Assembly: GCF_900566085.1 (NCBI RefSeq)
Contig: NZ_UPHT01000078.1
Span: 1-41,528 of the forward strand
Reading direction: 5' to 3'
Length of the DNA stretch: 41,528 nucleotides
DNA from: Mycobacterium attenuatum
GTDB lineage: Bacteria > Actinomycetota > Actinomycetes > Mycobacteriales > Mycobacteriaceae
Of this stretch, positions 20,131 to 27,822 are shown piece by piece (within the stretch, counting starts at the first letter, position 1; the number at the start of each line of letters is the position of its first letter). The translations under genes and the position numbers were made by a program. The notes under the pieces were generated by a model that saw only the letters and a list, made by a program, of their open reading frames with translations, was not told the origin of the DNA and searched no databases.

Positions 20131-20351
20131 GATTCTCCAGGCGTTCGCCGCCACGACGCAAGGTCGCCCCGCTCGTCGGGCTCATCAAGCGGGTGCTTGC
20201 CGTAGGCTACATAACTCGCATCCACCTCGGCCGATCGATGGCGAGCACGTAATTCCCGAAAGCCTCCGATGAGAGCTGCGTCGGCAATTCCTGGCCACAC
20301 GTCGCGTGCCGTCCTAAGCAGCCCAGTGTCGACCGTAGTGCTCAGACGTAT
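20127..20351 (-). pseudogene. antitoxin-like gene without a valid start codon (MazE/VapB type)
   Basis: A 74-residue open frame immediately upstream of the broken mazF, overlapping it by GTGA. It reads [18 protein letters not shown], then [20 protein letters not shown] and [17 protein letters not shown], a layout typical of small antitoxins: an N-terminal DNA-binding element and an acidic toxin-binding tail. The expected start codon position holds ATA, and no ATG, GTG or TTG is available nearby in frame. I infer that the start has mutated and the pair is dead. The frame itself has no internal stop, so loss is probably recent. Confidence 0.65.
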
Positions 20352-20601
20352 GCGGTTCAGGCCATCAAATGCCGCGTTCAGGGCAAACTTTCGTGCACGG
20401 TCAAGTAAAGGGACCTGGTGTAGGACGTCGTCGTGATTCTACGACGTGGTGATTCAGGCGGTCGGCGCCGCTGGGGTTGCCTCATGTTCTGGCTGGACGT
20501 CGTGGTAACCGCTAGGGCGCCAGATGCACTCGGTCATGGCGCGCAGGTACAACGACAGCGCCCAAACTTCTGACTGTGAATAACGGCCAAGTGCCCCGAC
20601 C
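20352..20601. other. intergenic remnant with a short inverted repeat
   Basis: No gene. An inverted repeat ACGTCGT (20425-20431) / ACGACGT (20441-20447) with a 9-base spacer is present. A 28-codon minus-strand stretch begins MTECIWRPSGYHDV near 20538; I do not recognise it. The inverted repeat could be the end of a lost mobile element, but no transposase supports this. Confidence 0.4.
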
Positions 20602-21350
20602 TCAGGTGAGCAGTCCGCGGATGTCATCGGCCGTCAGCGCGGAGACGAAGGCGTTGCCGTCATCGATCAAGCTGGCAAAGAGCTTGGCTTTGCGCGCATT
20701 TGAGTGCGATGACCTTGTCCTCAATGGTGTCGCGGCAATGAGCCTGTACACCATAACATTGCGGTTCTGGCCGATGCGGTGGGCACGGTCGATGGCCTGG
20801 GTTTCGTGGCCGGTTCCACCACGGGTCGAGCAGGAAGCAGTTAGGCGGCCTCGGCGAGGTTCAACCCGAAACCGCCGGCCTTGAGACTAATCAGGAAAAC
20901 CGGCACAGTCCCTTCCTAGAAGCGCTGAATCACCTTGGGAAGGTTGCGGGTTCGCCCATCAAGATAGCAGTAGTCGATGCCCTGGGTGCCGAGGCGAGCT
21001 CGCACCTGGCCACTGGATGTCGTCGAGCAAGCCGAGCACCTCTGGCGTTCGCGTTGCAGCCGCTTGTCGTAGAGCGAGTGGTGTCTGGGTGGCAGCTCGA
21101 TATCGAGCAATTGCTCTTGCTTGGCGGGCAGCTCGGCGGCCACCAGTTCCTTGGGTACGACGCTTGACGAGTGCGCGGTGGTGGTGTAGGCGCGACCACG
21201 GTTACCGCGAACGCTCCCGGTGAGACTGTCGTTGCCGGGGTTCCATGAACAACGCACCACTCGTCCTTTCCGGGCGTAGTCGAGGCCACGCCGGTAGGTG
21301 TCGGCGCCCAGATGTGATTCGGCGTCGCCGAGATCGATCGACGGATACAT
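20602..21350 (-). pseudogene. SWIM-zinc-finger SNF2 helicase (HelZ-like), heavily deleted
   Basis: Eroded Snf2-family helicase. From ATG 21350 it begins MYPSIDLGDAESHLGADTYR and continues with RRGLDYARKGRVVRCSWNPG, the N-terminal SWIM-associated part of HelZ-type proteins. It then jumps to PKELVAAELPAKQEQLLDIE and HHSLYDKRLQRERQ, normally hundreds of residues downstream, so the zinc finger and the first ATPase lobe are deleted. After more deletions and frame changes it gives DYCYLDGRTRNLPKVIQRF, LISLKAGGFGLNLAEAA, motif VI QAIDRAHRIGQNRN and the terminal LTADDIRGLLT. At least four disruptions are visible. A full-length gene would be near 3 kb; only about 750 bases remain. Confidence 0.85.
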
Positions 21351-21480
21351 CAGTGACTGCACGCCCGCACCGTAACGACCCCGGTTCGACAGAAACCCAG
21401 AGCCACGCCCGCCCACCAGACAAAGTGGTGCGGATGAGGCTAAGAAGTCGGGTGTGGCGACCAGGGTGCCACCACGGCAA

Positions 21481-22257
21481 CTAACCCAGGTACTCCGATT
21501 CCAGCACCAGGTCGGGCACCAGCGTCTGGTACTCGAGGTGGGCCTTGTGCTCCACGGTGTTCCACAACCCACCCTGCTGACGCCGCATGTAGGCCCGGTA
21601 CTTCGGTGCCCCCGGCACCAGGACGTTGTCGGCTACCACGACCGAACCCCGATGCAGCCAGTCGCGGTCCATGATGCTCTGCAAGTCGTCGAGGTAGACC
21701 TTCTTGTCGTGGTCGATGAACACGAAATCAAGTGTGCCGGAAGAGAATCCGTGTTCGCTTGCCAGCTTGTCCAGGGTGTCTCCGCCGTCGCCGATGGTGC
21801 CGACCACACAGGTGACCCGGTCCGCGACGCCGGCGTGGATCCAGATCTGCCTGGCGTTGGCGGCGTTGACTTCGGCCAGCTCGACCGAGTACACCCGCGC
21901 CTTCGGAGCTGCCCGGGCAATCCGCAGTGCGCCGTAACCGCAGTAAGTGCCCAACTCGAGTGCCAGCGCCGGATTGGCGCGCCGCACGGCGGCGTCGAGA
22001 ATCGGCCCCTTCTCGTCGCCGATATTGATCAGCATCGATTTTTCGTAAGCGAACTTGTCGATGGTGGCCAACACGTCGTCGATATCGCCGGCCCGGGCGT
22101 GCCGGAGTACGTAGTCGAGGGCGGCTGCTTCACGGCCGTCACCGATCTGACCGGTCCGGGTGAGGTTGCGGATCCCGGGCGCCATGCGCCAGACCGACCA
22201 CCGCAACGGGGCTATGCGCGCTCTGAAGCTCATTGTTGCCAGCTTACGTACAGACAT
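21481..22257 (-). CDS. class I SAM-dependent O-methyltransferase (catechol-type)
   Basis: Catechol-O-methyltransferase-like enzyme, counterpart of Rv1703c. SAM motif I is ALELGTYCGYGALRIARA (about residues 98-115), followed by the acidic RVYSVELAEVNAANAR loop. The metal/catalytic segment DFVFIDHDKKVYLDDL and VVADNVLVPGAP follow, as in mammalian COMT. Length is 258 residues from ATG 22257; a second ATG at 22233 is an alternative. The start faces the ebo-like operon across 109 bases. The gene is kept in M. tuberculosis, which as I recall lacks that operon here, so a role in the ebo pathway is possible but not implied. Confidence 0.88.
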   Translation of the reverse strand: MSVRKLATMSFRARIAPLRWSVWRMAPGIRNLTRTGQIGDGREAAALDYVLRHARAGDIDDVLATIDKFAYEKSMLINIGDEKGPILDAAVRRANPALALELGTYCGYGALRIARAAPKARVYSVELAEVNAANARQIWIHAGVADRVTCVVGTIGDGGDTLDKLASEHGFSSGTLDFVFIDHDKKVYLDDLQSIMDRDWLHRGSVVVADNVLVPGAPKYRAYMRRQQGGLWNTVEHKAHLEYQTLVPDLVLESEYLG

Positions 22258-22366
22258 TGATCAGCTGAACACGATGCTCGGTGCTAGCATCCTCTGCTTA
22301 GAAAAGCTAGTTTTTAACGCTCAACACATCGATTTATTGCAGCGTTCGGCGACCAAGGACGGCGCG
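22258..22366. promoter_or_regulatory. divergent promoter region between O-methyltransferase and ebo-like operon
   Basis: A 109-base gap, AT-richer than its surroundings (22290-22340), that must drive both directions. The plus-strand frame of the first operon gene is open back to 22160, but coding similarity only begins at 22367. I see no clear -10/-35 pair or operator. Confidence 0.45.
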
Positions 22367-23593
22367 ATGGACCCCTACGACACCGCATCCCGGGTGACCG
22401 CGCGACCGCGCTGCGGCGTGTGGCTCAGCGGTGCGCGGGGGTCGGTGGCAACTACGTCGATCGTGGGTCTGTATGCGCTCAGCGCCGGGCTGATCCCCGA
22501 AACCGGCTGCGTGACAGCCGCCGCCGACTTCGCCGGTGTGCCATTGCCGAAGTATGCCGATTTCGTGGTGGCTGGGCGAGACCTGTCGACCACCCCATTG
22601 GTCAAGCGCGCCGAGACGTTGGTCGAAGCGGGACTGCTGCCGCACCGGGTGGTCGCTGCGGTATCAGATCGCCTGGCGGCCACGGAGGACGAGATCGTCG
22701 GTCCGTCGTGTGTAGCCACGCCCGACCCGTCGACCGTCGGTGCCAGCACCCAGGCCGAACTGATCGACCGGCTCAGCGACGCCATGGGCTCTTTTATCTC
22801 TCGTAACGCACTTGACGTCTTCGTGGTCATCGACGTGGCATCGACGCAGCCGCCGGTGCCGGACCGCCCCGAATACCACGACCCGGACATATTGCGGGCA
22901 GCACTATGCGAGAAGGACCGTATGGTGCTGCCGGCGAGCGCGCTGACCGCCCTGGCGGCGATCCGCAACGGCGCTGCCTACTCCTGCTTCACCCCGTCGC
23001 CCAGCATGGGCGTTGCCGCGTTGCGCAGCCTGGCCGACGACGCGGACATTCTCTACGGCGGCCAGGACGCTAAGACCGGGCAGACTTTGCTGCGCACCGT
23101 CCTGGCGCCGATGTTCGCCAGCCGCGCGATGATCGTAAATTCTTGGGCGGGAACGAATCTGCTGGGCGGCGGCGATGGAGCCACGCTCGCCGACCCGGTC
23201 GCTGCGCAGTCCAAGCTCGCCAGCAAGCAACGTGGTATCCAGCAGATGCTCGGTGGCTCCGTCAATGCTCCACTGCATATCGACTATGTCCCCGACCTCG
23301 GGGAAACCAAAGTCGCGTGGGACCACATCCACGCCACCGGATTTCTCGGCGGTCAGATCACGCTGCAAACCATCTGGTCGGCACCGGATTCCGCATTGGC
23401 GGCGCCATTGGTTCTCGACGTGGCACGCCTGCTGGCGATGGCGCGACTGCGCGGTGCGCACGGCGTCGTCGGGCAACTCGGCTTCTTCTTCAAAGAACCG
23501 TGGGGCTCGTCGACGCATTCACTTGCGGCGCAATACGAGGCGCTGGTGCAGTGGGCCAGGTCCTTTGCGACACCGGTTCCGGCCGACCAGTGA
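22367..23593 (+). CDS. inositol-3-phosphate synthase family cyclase
   Basis: Myo-inositol-1-phosphate synthase homologue, the family that cyclises glucose 6-phosphate using NAD. The N-terminal Rossmann motif is GVWLSGARGSVATTSIVGL. Family blocks include PSMGVAALRSLADDADILYG with GGQDAKTGQTLL, then NSWAGTNLLGGGDGATLADP with SKLASKQRG, and DYVPDLGETKVAWDHIHATG. At 408 residues it is a full-length synthase of a divergent type, not the Ino1 used for phosphatidylinositol and mycothiol, which is encoded elsewhere in mycobacteria. It is first in the six-gene ebo-like operon, where other bacteria place the sugar-phosphate cyclase EboD; I infer it supplies the cyclitol. Its stop overlaps the next GTG. 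Confidence 0.85.
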   Translation: MDPYDTASRVTARPRCGVWLSGARGSVATTSIVGLYALSAGLIPETGCVTAAADFAGVPLPKYADFVVAGRDLSTTPLVKRAETLVEAGLLPHRVVAAVSDRLAATEDEIVGPSCVATPDPSTVGASTQAELIDRLSDAMGSFISRNALDVFVVIDVASTQPPVPDRPEYHDPDILRAALCEKDRMVLPASALTALAAIRNGAAYSCFTPSPSMGVAALRSLADDADILYGGQDAKTGQTLLRTVLAPMFASRAMIVNSWAGTNLLGGGDGATLADPVAAQSKLASKQRGIQQMLGGSVNAPLHIDYVPDLGETKVAWDHIHATGFLGGQITLQTIWSAPDSALAAPLVLDVARLLAMARLRGAHGVVGQLGFFFKEPWGSSTHSLAAQYEALVQWARSFATPVPADQ

Positions 23594-24435
23594 AGGTCAA
23601 GGCGTACCTGAACCTGATGCGGGCGCCTGCTGCGCTCACCGTGCTGGGTGACACTGCGGTGGGCGCCATCTGGGCTGGGCGTCCGCTGACCGGACGCCGT
23701 CTGGCGCTCCCGCTGGCCTCGGCGCTGCTGTATTGGAGCGGCATGGTGCTCAACGACTGGGCCGACCGCGAGCGCGACGCCATCGAACGCCCCGAGCGGC
23801 CGATCCCGTCCGGAGAAGTGTCGGCCGGCACGGCGATATCTTTCGCCGCCGCCCTGACCGCGGCAGGGCTGGCGACTGCGACGGCGGCCGGCGGCCGCCA
23901 CGGTTTGGCCGCTGCCGGCCGAATCACGTTGTGCGTCGCCGCGTATGACCTGGTGGCCAAGGACACCGCTGCGGGGCCGTTGGTCATGTCGGGTTGCCGG
24001 TTCCTCGACGTGATGCTCGGCGCCGGCCCGAATTACCGGCGCGCGCTGGTTCCGGCGTCGGTGATCGGCGGGCACACCACCGCGATCACGGTGCTGTCCC
24101 GCAGCGAGGTCACGGGTTCAGAGCGCAGCCTGCCGGCCGTCGTCGGGGGCATGGCGGCGTCGGTGGCCGCTTCGGCGATGGTGAGCACACCGGGTTTTCG
24201 CGCCGCGCCCGCTGCGGCGGTGTACGCGTGGTCGTTTGGCCCCGGCTTGTGGAAGGCATGGCAGCAGCCGAGCGCCACGGTGTTGCGCAGCGCGGTGCGT
24301 AGTGGCATCGCTTCGATGATCGCGGTCCAGGCCATGCTGGCAGCCCGGGCGCCGCGCACCATGCTGACGTTGTGCGGGCTCGCAATTGGATTGCGGCTCA
24401 AAGTCTCTGCGCCCCAACCCACTGAGGTGACCTAA
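23590..24435 (+). CDS. eboC: UbiA-family prenyltransferase, EboC-like
   Basis: Integral membrane prenyltransferase that joins an isoprenoid diphosphate to an acceptor. The first Asp-rich motif is NDWADRERD (N55, D59, D63), followed by the family signature ERPERPIPSGEVS. The second Asp motif region is weakened to YDLVAKDTAAGPLVM. About seven to nine hydrophobic segments cover the 281 residues, for example LALPLASALLYWSGMVL and ISFAAALTAAGLATATAAGG. GTG 23590 overlaps the cyclase stop, and its TAA shares a base with the next ATG. EboC proteins form a distinct UbiA clade in ebo clusters. The acceptor is unknown; an inositol-like cyclitol is my inference from the neighbour. Confidence 0.85.
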   Translation: MKVKAYLNLMRAPAALTVLGDTAVGAIWAGRPLTGRRLALPLASALLYWSGMVLNDWADRERDAIERPERPIPSGEVSAGTAISFAAALTAAGLATATAAGGRHGLAAAGRITLCVAAYDLVAKDTAAGPLVMSGCRFLDVMLGAGPNYRRALVPASVIGGHTTAITVLSRSEVTGSERSLPAVVGGMAASVAASAMVSTPGFRAAPAAAVYAWSFGPGLWKAWQQPSATVLRSAVRSGIASMIAVQAMLAARAPRTMLTLCGLAIGLRLKVSAPQPTEVT

Positions 24436-25856
24436 TGCATGTTGGCTACAACACGAATGGCTTGAGCGACCACCCGCTTGCCGACGCGCTCGCGCTGATC
24501 GCGGATCAGGGTTACACCGCCGTCGCATTGACCATTGGCTACCCGCATGTTCGACCGTTCGACTCCGATCTGGCTGCGCAGCTCGGCGCGTTGCGTGCGC
24601 TGCTGGACAGCCATAGGTTGCAGGTGGCGATCGAAACGGGAGCACGCTATCTGCTCGACCCGCGCAACAAACACAAACCGGCACTCGTGGACATCGCCGC
24701 CGAACCCCGTGTCGAATTCCTGCGGCGGGCAATCGACATCGCCGCGGACCTCGGAGCCACCTGCGTGTCGCTGTGGTCTGGCTACGCCGTCGACTACAGC
24801 GACCCCGACACGACGCGAAACCTGCTCATCAGCAGACTGTCGCAGGTCGTCGATTATGCGGACCGCAAGGCGGTGACGCTCGGATTCGAGCCCGAACCCG
24901 GCATGTTCGTGGAGACGGTGGAACAGGCCCGCGAGGTATGCCGGGCACTGGGCGATCCGCCGCGACTGGGCATCACCCTTGACGTCGGTCACTGCGTGAT
25001 GACCGAGCCGGCGGGCGCGCACGCGGCCATCGCCGACCTGGGTGACAAGCTGGTCAACGTCCACCTCGACGACATGACACCGGTCAGACACGAACACCTC
25101 GAGTTCGGTCACGGCGACCTCGATCTCGGTGCCGTGATCGACGCACTGCACAGCAGCGGCTTCGCCGGGGTTGCCTCGGTCGAGCTGCCGCGCCATTCCC
25201 ACGACGCGCCGAATGTGCTACGGCGCAGCATGTCTGCCATCAAACGCGCCAGTCTGCCGATCGTGGCGCGCTCGTGGATCGATAACGCGGTGGCCGAGAT
25301 CCACCACAATCCCGACAAGATCCTGGAAGCTTTCCCCAAGGCCGAGCGGGCGATGTCACAGCATTCCAGCGCTGCGGCGCTGCTGGCCCGGCTGCAGTTG
25401 CTTGCCGCGCTGGTGGCCGAAGGCCCCGATGCGGCAGCGGGTCCGCTCATCGAGAAGCTGTACCAGTGGGGGGATAGCGACGAGCGCCTGGCCGTGCTCC
25501 GCGGCCTGGAGGCGGCGGCGCTGGACGGCCCCCTCGGGGACGTCACCACGGCGGTCGGTGTGACCCTGGCCGAGGATGCGTTGCGGTGCAACGATCCACG
25601 GCTGGTCGGGGCGGCGCTCGGTGGATTCGGAACACGGTTTCTGGCCCAGCACTCCTGGCGCCATGGCGTGATGAAGCTGATCTTCATGGAGGTGCCGTTG
25701 CGAGCCGTACCCGGCCTGCGCATCCGCGCGGATGCGGAATTAGCACGGATGGCAACCGATTACATCAGCGAGCGCACCGCGGCCGGGCGCCCTGTGTCGG
25801 CCGACGTAAGGATGCTGCAGCAACTGGCCGCCACGATGACGGAGGTGCCCGAGTGA
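24435..25856 (+). CDS. eboA: sugar-phosphate isomerase/epimerase-like domain fused to EboA domain
   Basis: Two-domain protein of 473 residues. Residues 1-275 form a TIM-barrel of the AP-endonuclease-2/xylose-isomerase type, starting VGYNTNGLSDHPLADALALI. Its metal-ligand pattern is Glu in GFEPEPGMF (E152), Asp and His in ITLDVGHC, His in NVHLDDM, and Glu in VASVELPRHSH. Residues about 310-473 match the EboA domain: paired helices with LLARLQLLAALVAEG, VLRGLEAAALDG, FLAQHSWRHGVMKLIFMEVP, RMATDYISERTAAGR. In most ebo clusters EboA is separate, so the fusion points to a joint function. ATG 24435 overlaps the eboC stop and its own TGA overlaps the eboB GTG. Confidence 0.82.
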   Translation: MHVGYNTNGLSDHPLADALALIADQGYTAVALTIGYPHVRPFDSDLAAQLGALRALLDSHRLQVAIETGARYLLDPRNKHKPALVDIAAEPRVEFLRRAIDIAADLGATCVSLWSGYAVDYSDPDTTRNLLISRLSQVVDYADRKAVTLGFEPEPGMFVETVEQAREVCRALGDPPRLGITLDVGHCVMTEPAGAHAAIADLGDKLVNVHLDDMTPVRHEHLEFGHGDLDLGAVIDALHSSGFAGVASVELPRHSHDAPNVLRRSMSAIKRASLPIVARSWIDNAVAEIHHNPDKILEAFPKAERAMSQHSSAAALLARLQLLAALVAEGPDAAAGPLIEKLYQWGDSDERLAVLRGLEAAALDGPLGDVTTAVGVTLAEDALRCNDPRLVGAALGGFGTRFLAQHSWRHGVMKLIFMEVPLRAVPGLRIRADAELARMATDYISERTAAGRPVSADVRMLQQLAATMTEVPE

Positions 25857-26704
25857 GGATTTTCGACCCCCACATTCACATGACGTCACGGACCACCGAC
25901 GACTACGAGGCGATGTATGCCGCGGGTGTCCGTGCGATCGTCGAGCCGGCCTTCTGGATGGGGCAGCCCCGCACCAACGCGGGTTCGTTTATCGACTACT
26001 TCGACAGTCTCATCGGGTGGGAGCGTTACCGCGCGTCCCAGTTCGGCATCGCCCACAACTGCACCATCGCACTGAATCCCAAGGAAGCCAACGACAGCCG
26101 CTGCCGGGCCGTGCTCGAGCAGATCCCACGGTATCTGTCGAAAAGCGGTGTGGTGGCCGTCGGTGAGATCGGCTACGACTCCATGACGCCGGATGAAACC
26201 TCAGTATTTCAAACGCAATTGGAGATGGCCGCCGAGCATGGCCTGCCCGCGCTGGTGCACACGCCGCACCGCGACAAGCTCGGTGGGACCCAGGCCAGCA
26301 TTGACCTGGTGAAGCGGGTCGGTATCGATCCCGGGATGGTGCTGCTGGATCACCTCAACGAGGTGACCATCGAGCCCGCCCGGGACAGCGGTTGCTGGAT
26401 GGGCTTCTCCATCTATCCCGACACCAAGATGGACGAGGCGCGGATGGTCGCGTTGATGCAGCGTTTCGGGCTCGAGCGGATCATCGTCAACTCGGCCGCC
26501 GATTGGGGCCGATCCGATCCGCTCAAGACGGTCAAGACCGCGACGGCGATGCTGGCGGCCTCGTTCAGCGAAGACGACGTCGACCGGGTGATGTGGCGCA
26601 ATCCGGTCGAATTCTACGGCCAAAGCGGGCAGCTGCGCCTGTTGAGCGAAGAGCAGCAGGCCGCCTTCGCCGGCAACACCATCAACCGCGGGGAAAAGCC
26701 CTGA
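25853..26704 (+). CDS. eboB: TatD-like metal-dependent hydrolase, EboB-like
   Basis: Amidohydrolase-superfamily protein of the TatD group; members cleave phosphoester or amide-type bonds with one or two metal ions. Metal ligands visible are H7 and H9 (FDPHIHM), Glu in VAVGEIGYDS (E105), His in LVHTPHRD (H136), His in LLDHLNE (H167) and Asp in NSAADWGRSD. The FDPHIHMTSRTTDDYEAMYA start and EPAFWMGQPRT are characteristic of EboB. 283 residues, GTG start coupled to eboA, TGATG junction to eboE. The reaction in the pathway is not known. Confidence 0.87.
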   Translation: MRIFDPHIHMTSRTTDDYEAMYAAGVRAIVEPAFWMGQPRTNAGSFIDYFDSLIGWERYRASQFGIAHNCTIALNPKEANDSRCRAVLEQIPRYLSKSGVVAVGEIGYDSMTPDETSVFQTQLEMAAEHGLPALVHTPHRDKLGGTQASIDLVKRVGIDPGMVLLDHLNEVTIEPARDSGCWMGFSIYPDTKMDEARMVALMQRFGLERIIVNSAADWGRSDPLKTVKTATAMLAASFSEDDVDRVMWRNPVEFYGQSGQLRLLSEEQQAAFAGNTINRGEKP

Positions 26705-27822
26705 TGCTGTCCTACTGCAGTAATGTCGTCGCCGCCGACAGTCTGCAGTCGTTGGAACACCAGCTGCTGTCGGTGTTCGCTCCGGCTCGCCAACGCGCCG
26801 GACTGGAACGGCTCGGCGTCGGGCTGTGGTTGCCGGCCGCCACCATGGCCCGGCTGGCCGAGGATCGAGCGGCCCGCGCCCGACTGGCCGCGATCCTGGC
26901 GGACAACGGGCTTGCCGTGGTGACCATGAACGCTTTTCCTTACGGAGGGTTTCACGGCACTTCGGTGAAACATAAAGTCTACCAACCGGATTGGACTACG
27001 CCAGAGCGGCTCGCATACACCCGGCTCTGTGCCGAGGTGCTCAGTGAGCTGCTGGCCGGCGCCCAAAACGGCTCCATCTCGACATTGCCGCTGGGCTGGA
27101 GCGACCCATGGAACGACGCGGCCGACGTCAAGGCCCGGCAGACTCTGGCCGCGCTCAGCGATGAACTGCGGCGCATCGAGCAGCAGACCGGCCATCGGAT
27201 CAGGTTGGCCGTCGAGCCCGAACCCGGCTGCGTGATCGGATCGTGCCGAGACGCCATCGGTTGGTTCGGCCGTGGCGGCGTGGATACCCGCTACATCGGG
27301 TTGTGCCTGGACACCTGTCACCTGGCCGTGATGGGTGAGAACCCGGCCGAGGTGGTGGCCGGGCTGGCTGACATCGGGATCGGCGTGGTGAAGATCCAGG
27401 CCTCCAATGCCATTGCCATCGACAACCTGGCCGCCGACGGCGTGGTCGAAGCCTTCGCCGAGTTCGCGGGCTCCCCGTATCTGCATCAGGTCAACGGTGT
27501 GGACGCCGGCGGCAACCGGTGGTTTCGCGACGACCTGTCCTTCACGGACCCGTCGATACCGAGGACCGGCAGCGCCCGGGTGCATTACCACGTCCCGCTG
27601 CACCTCAGCCCGCCGGCACCGCTGAGCAACACGTCGCACGTGCTGGCCGACGTGATGGCGATGCTGGGCACGGAGGCGCTACCTCAGCCCGCGGACGTCG
27701 AAATCGAAACCTATACCTGGGAAGTACTGCCGACGTCGCTGCGGATGGGCAGCCTGGCCGACGACATTGCGGCCGAGATCGGTTGGCTGAACGACCTGTT
27801 ACGCAACCGGGACGCGGCATGA
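26704..27822 (+). CDS. eboE: metabolite traffic protein EboE, TIM-barrel family
   Basis: Sugar-isomerase-like TIM barrel of 372 residues. Family landmarks are the opening YCSNVVAADSLQSLEHQLLS, the segment VTMNAFPYGGFHGTSVKHKV with YQPDWTTPERL, TLPLGWSDPWN, and the metal-binding pattern AVEPEPGCVIG, GLCLDTCHLAVMGE and a C-terminal YTWEVLP. In cyanobacteria ebo genes are needed for a scytonemin precursor to reach the periplasm, hence the name; the chemistry of EboE is unresolved. ATG 26704 shares its A with the eboB TGA, and its stop overlaps the eboF ATG by four bases, so translation is coupled. Confidence 0.87.
   Translation: MLSYCSNVVAADSLQSLEHQLLSVFAPARQRAGLERLGVGLWLPAATMARLAEDRAARARLAAILADNGLAVVTMNAFPYGGFHGTSVKHKVYQPDWTTPERLAYTRLCAEVLSELLAGAQNGSISTLPLGWSDPWNDAADVKARQTLAALSDELRRIEQQTGHRIRLAVEPEPGCVIGSCRDAIGWFGRGGVDTRYIGLCLDTCHLAVMGENPAEVVAGLADIGIGVVKIQASNAIAIDNLAADGVVEAFAEFAGSPYLHQVNGVDAGGNRWFRDDLSFTDPSIPRTGSARVHYHVPLHLSPPAPLSNTSHVLADVMAMLGTEALPQPADVEIETYTWEVLPTSLRMGSLADDIAAEIGWLNDLLRNRDAA

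Noticed and set aside
22160..22366. N-terminal extension of the inositol synthase homologue from GTG 22160
   Set aside because: It overlaps the divergent O-methyltransferase start and lacks family similarity; the Rossmann domain begins shortly after ATG 22367.
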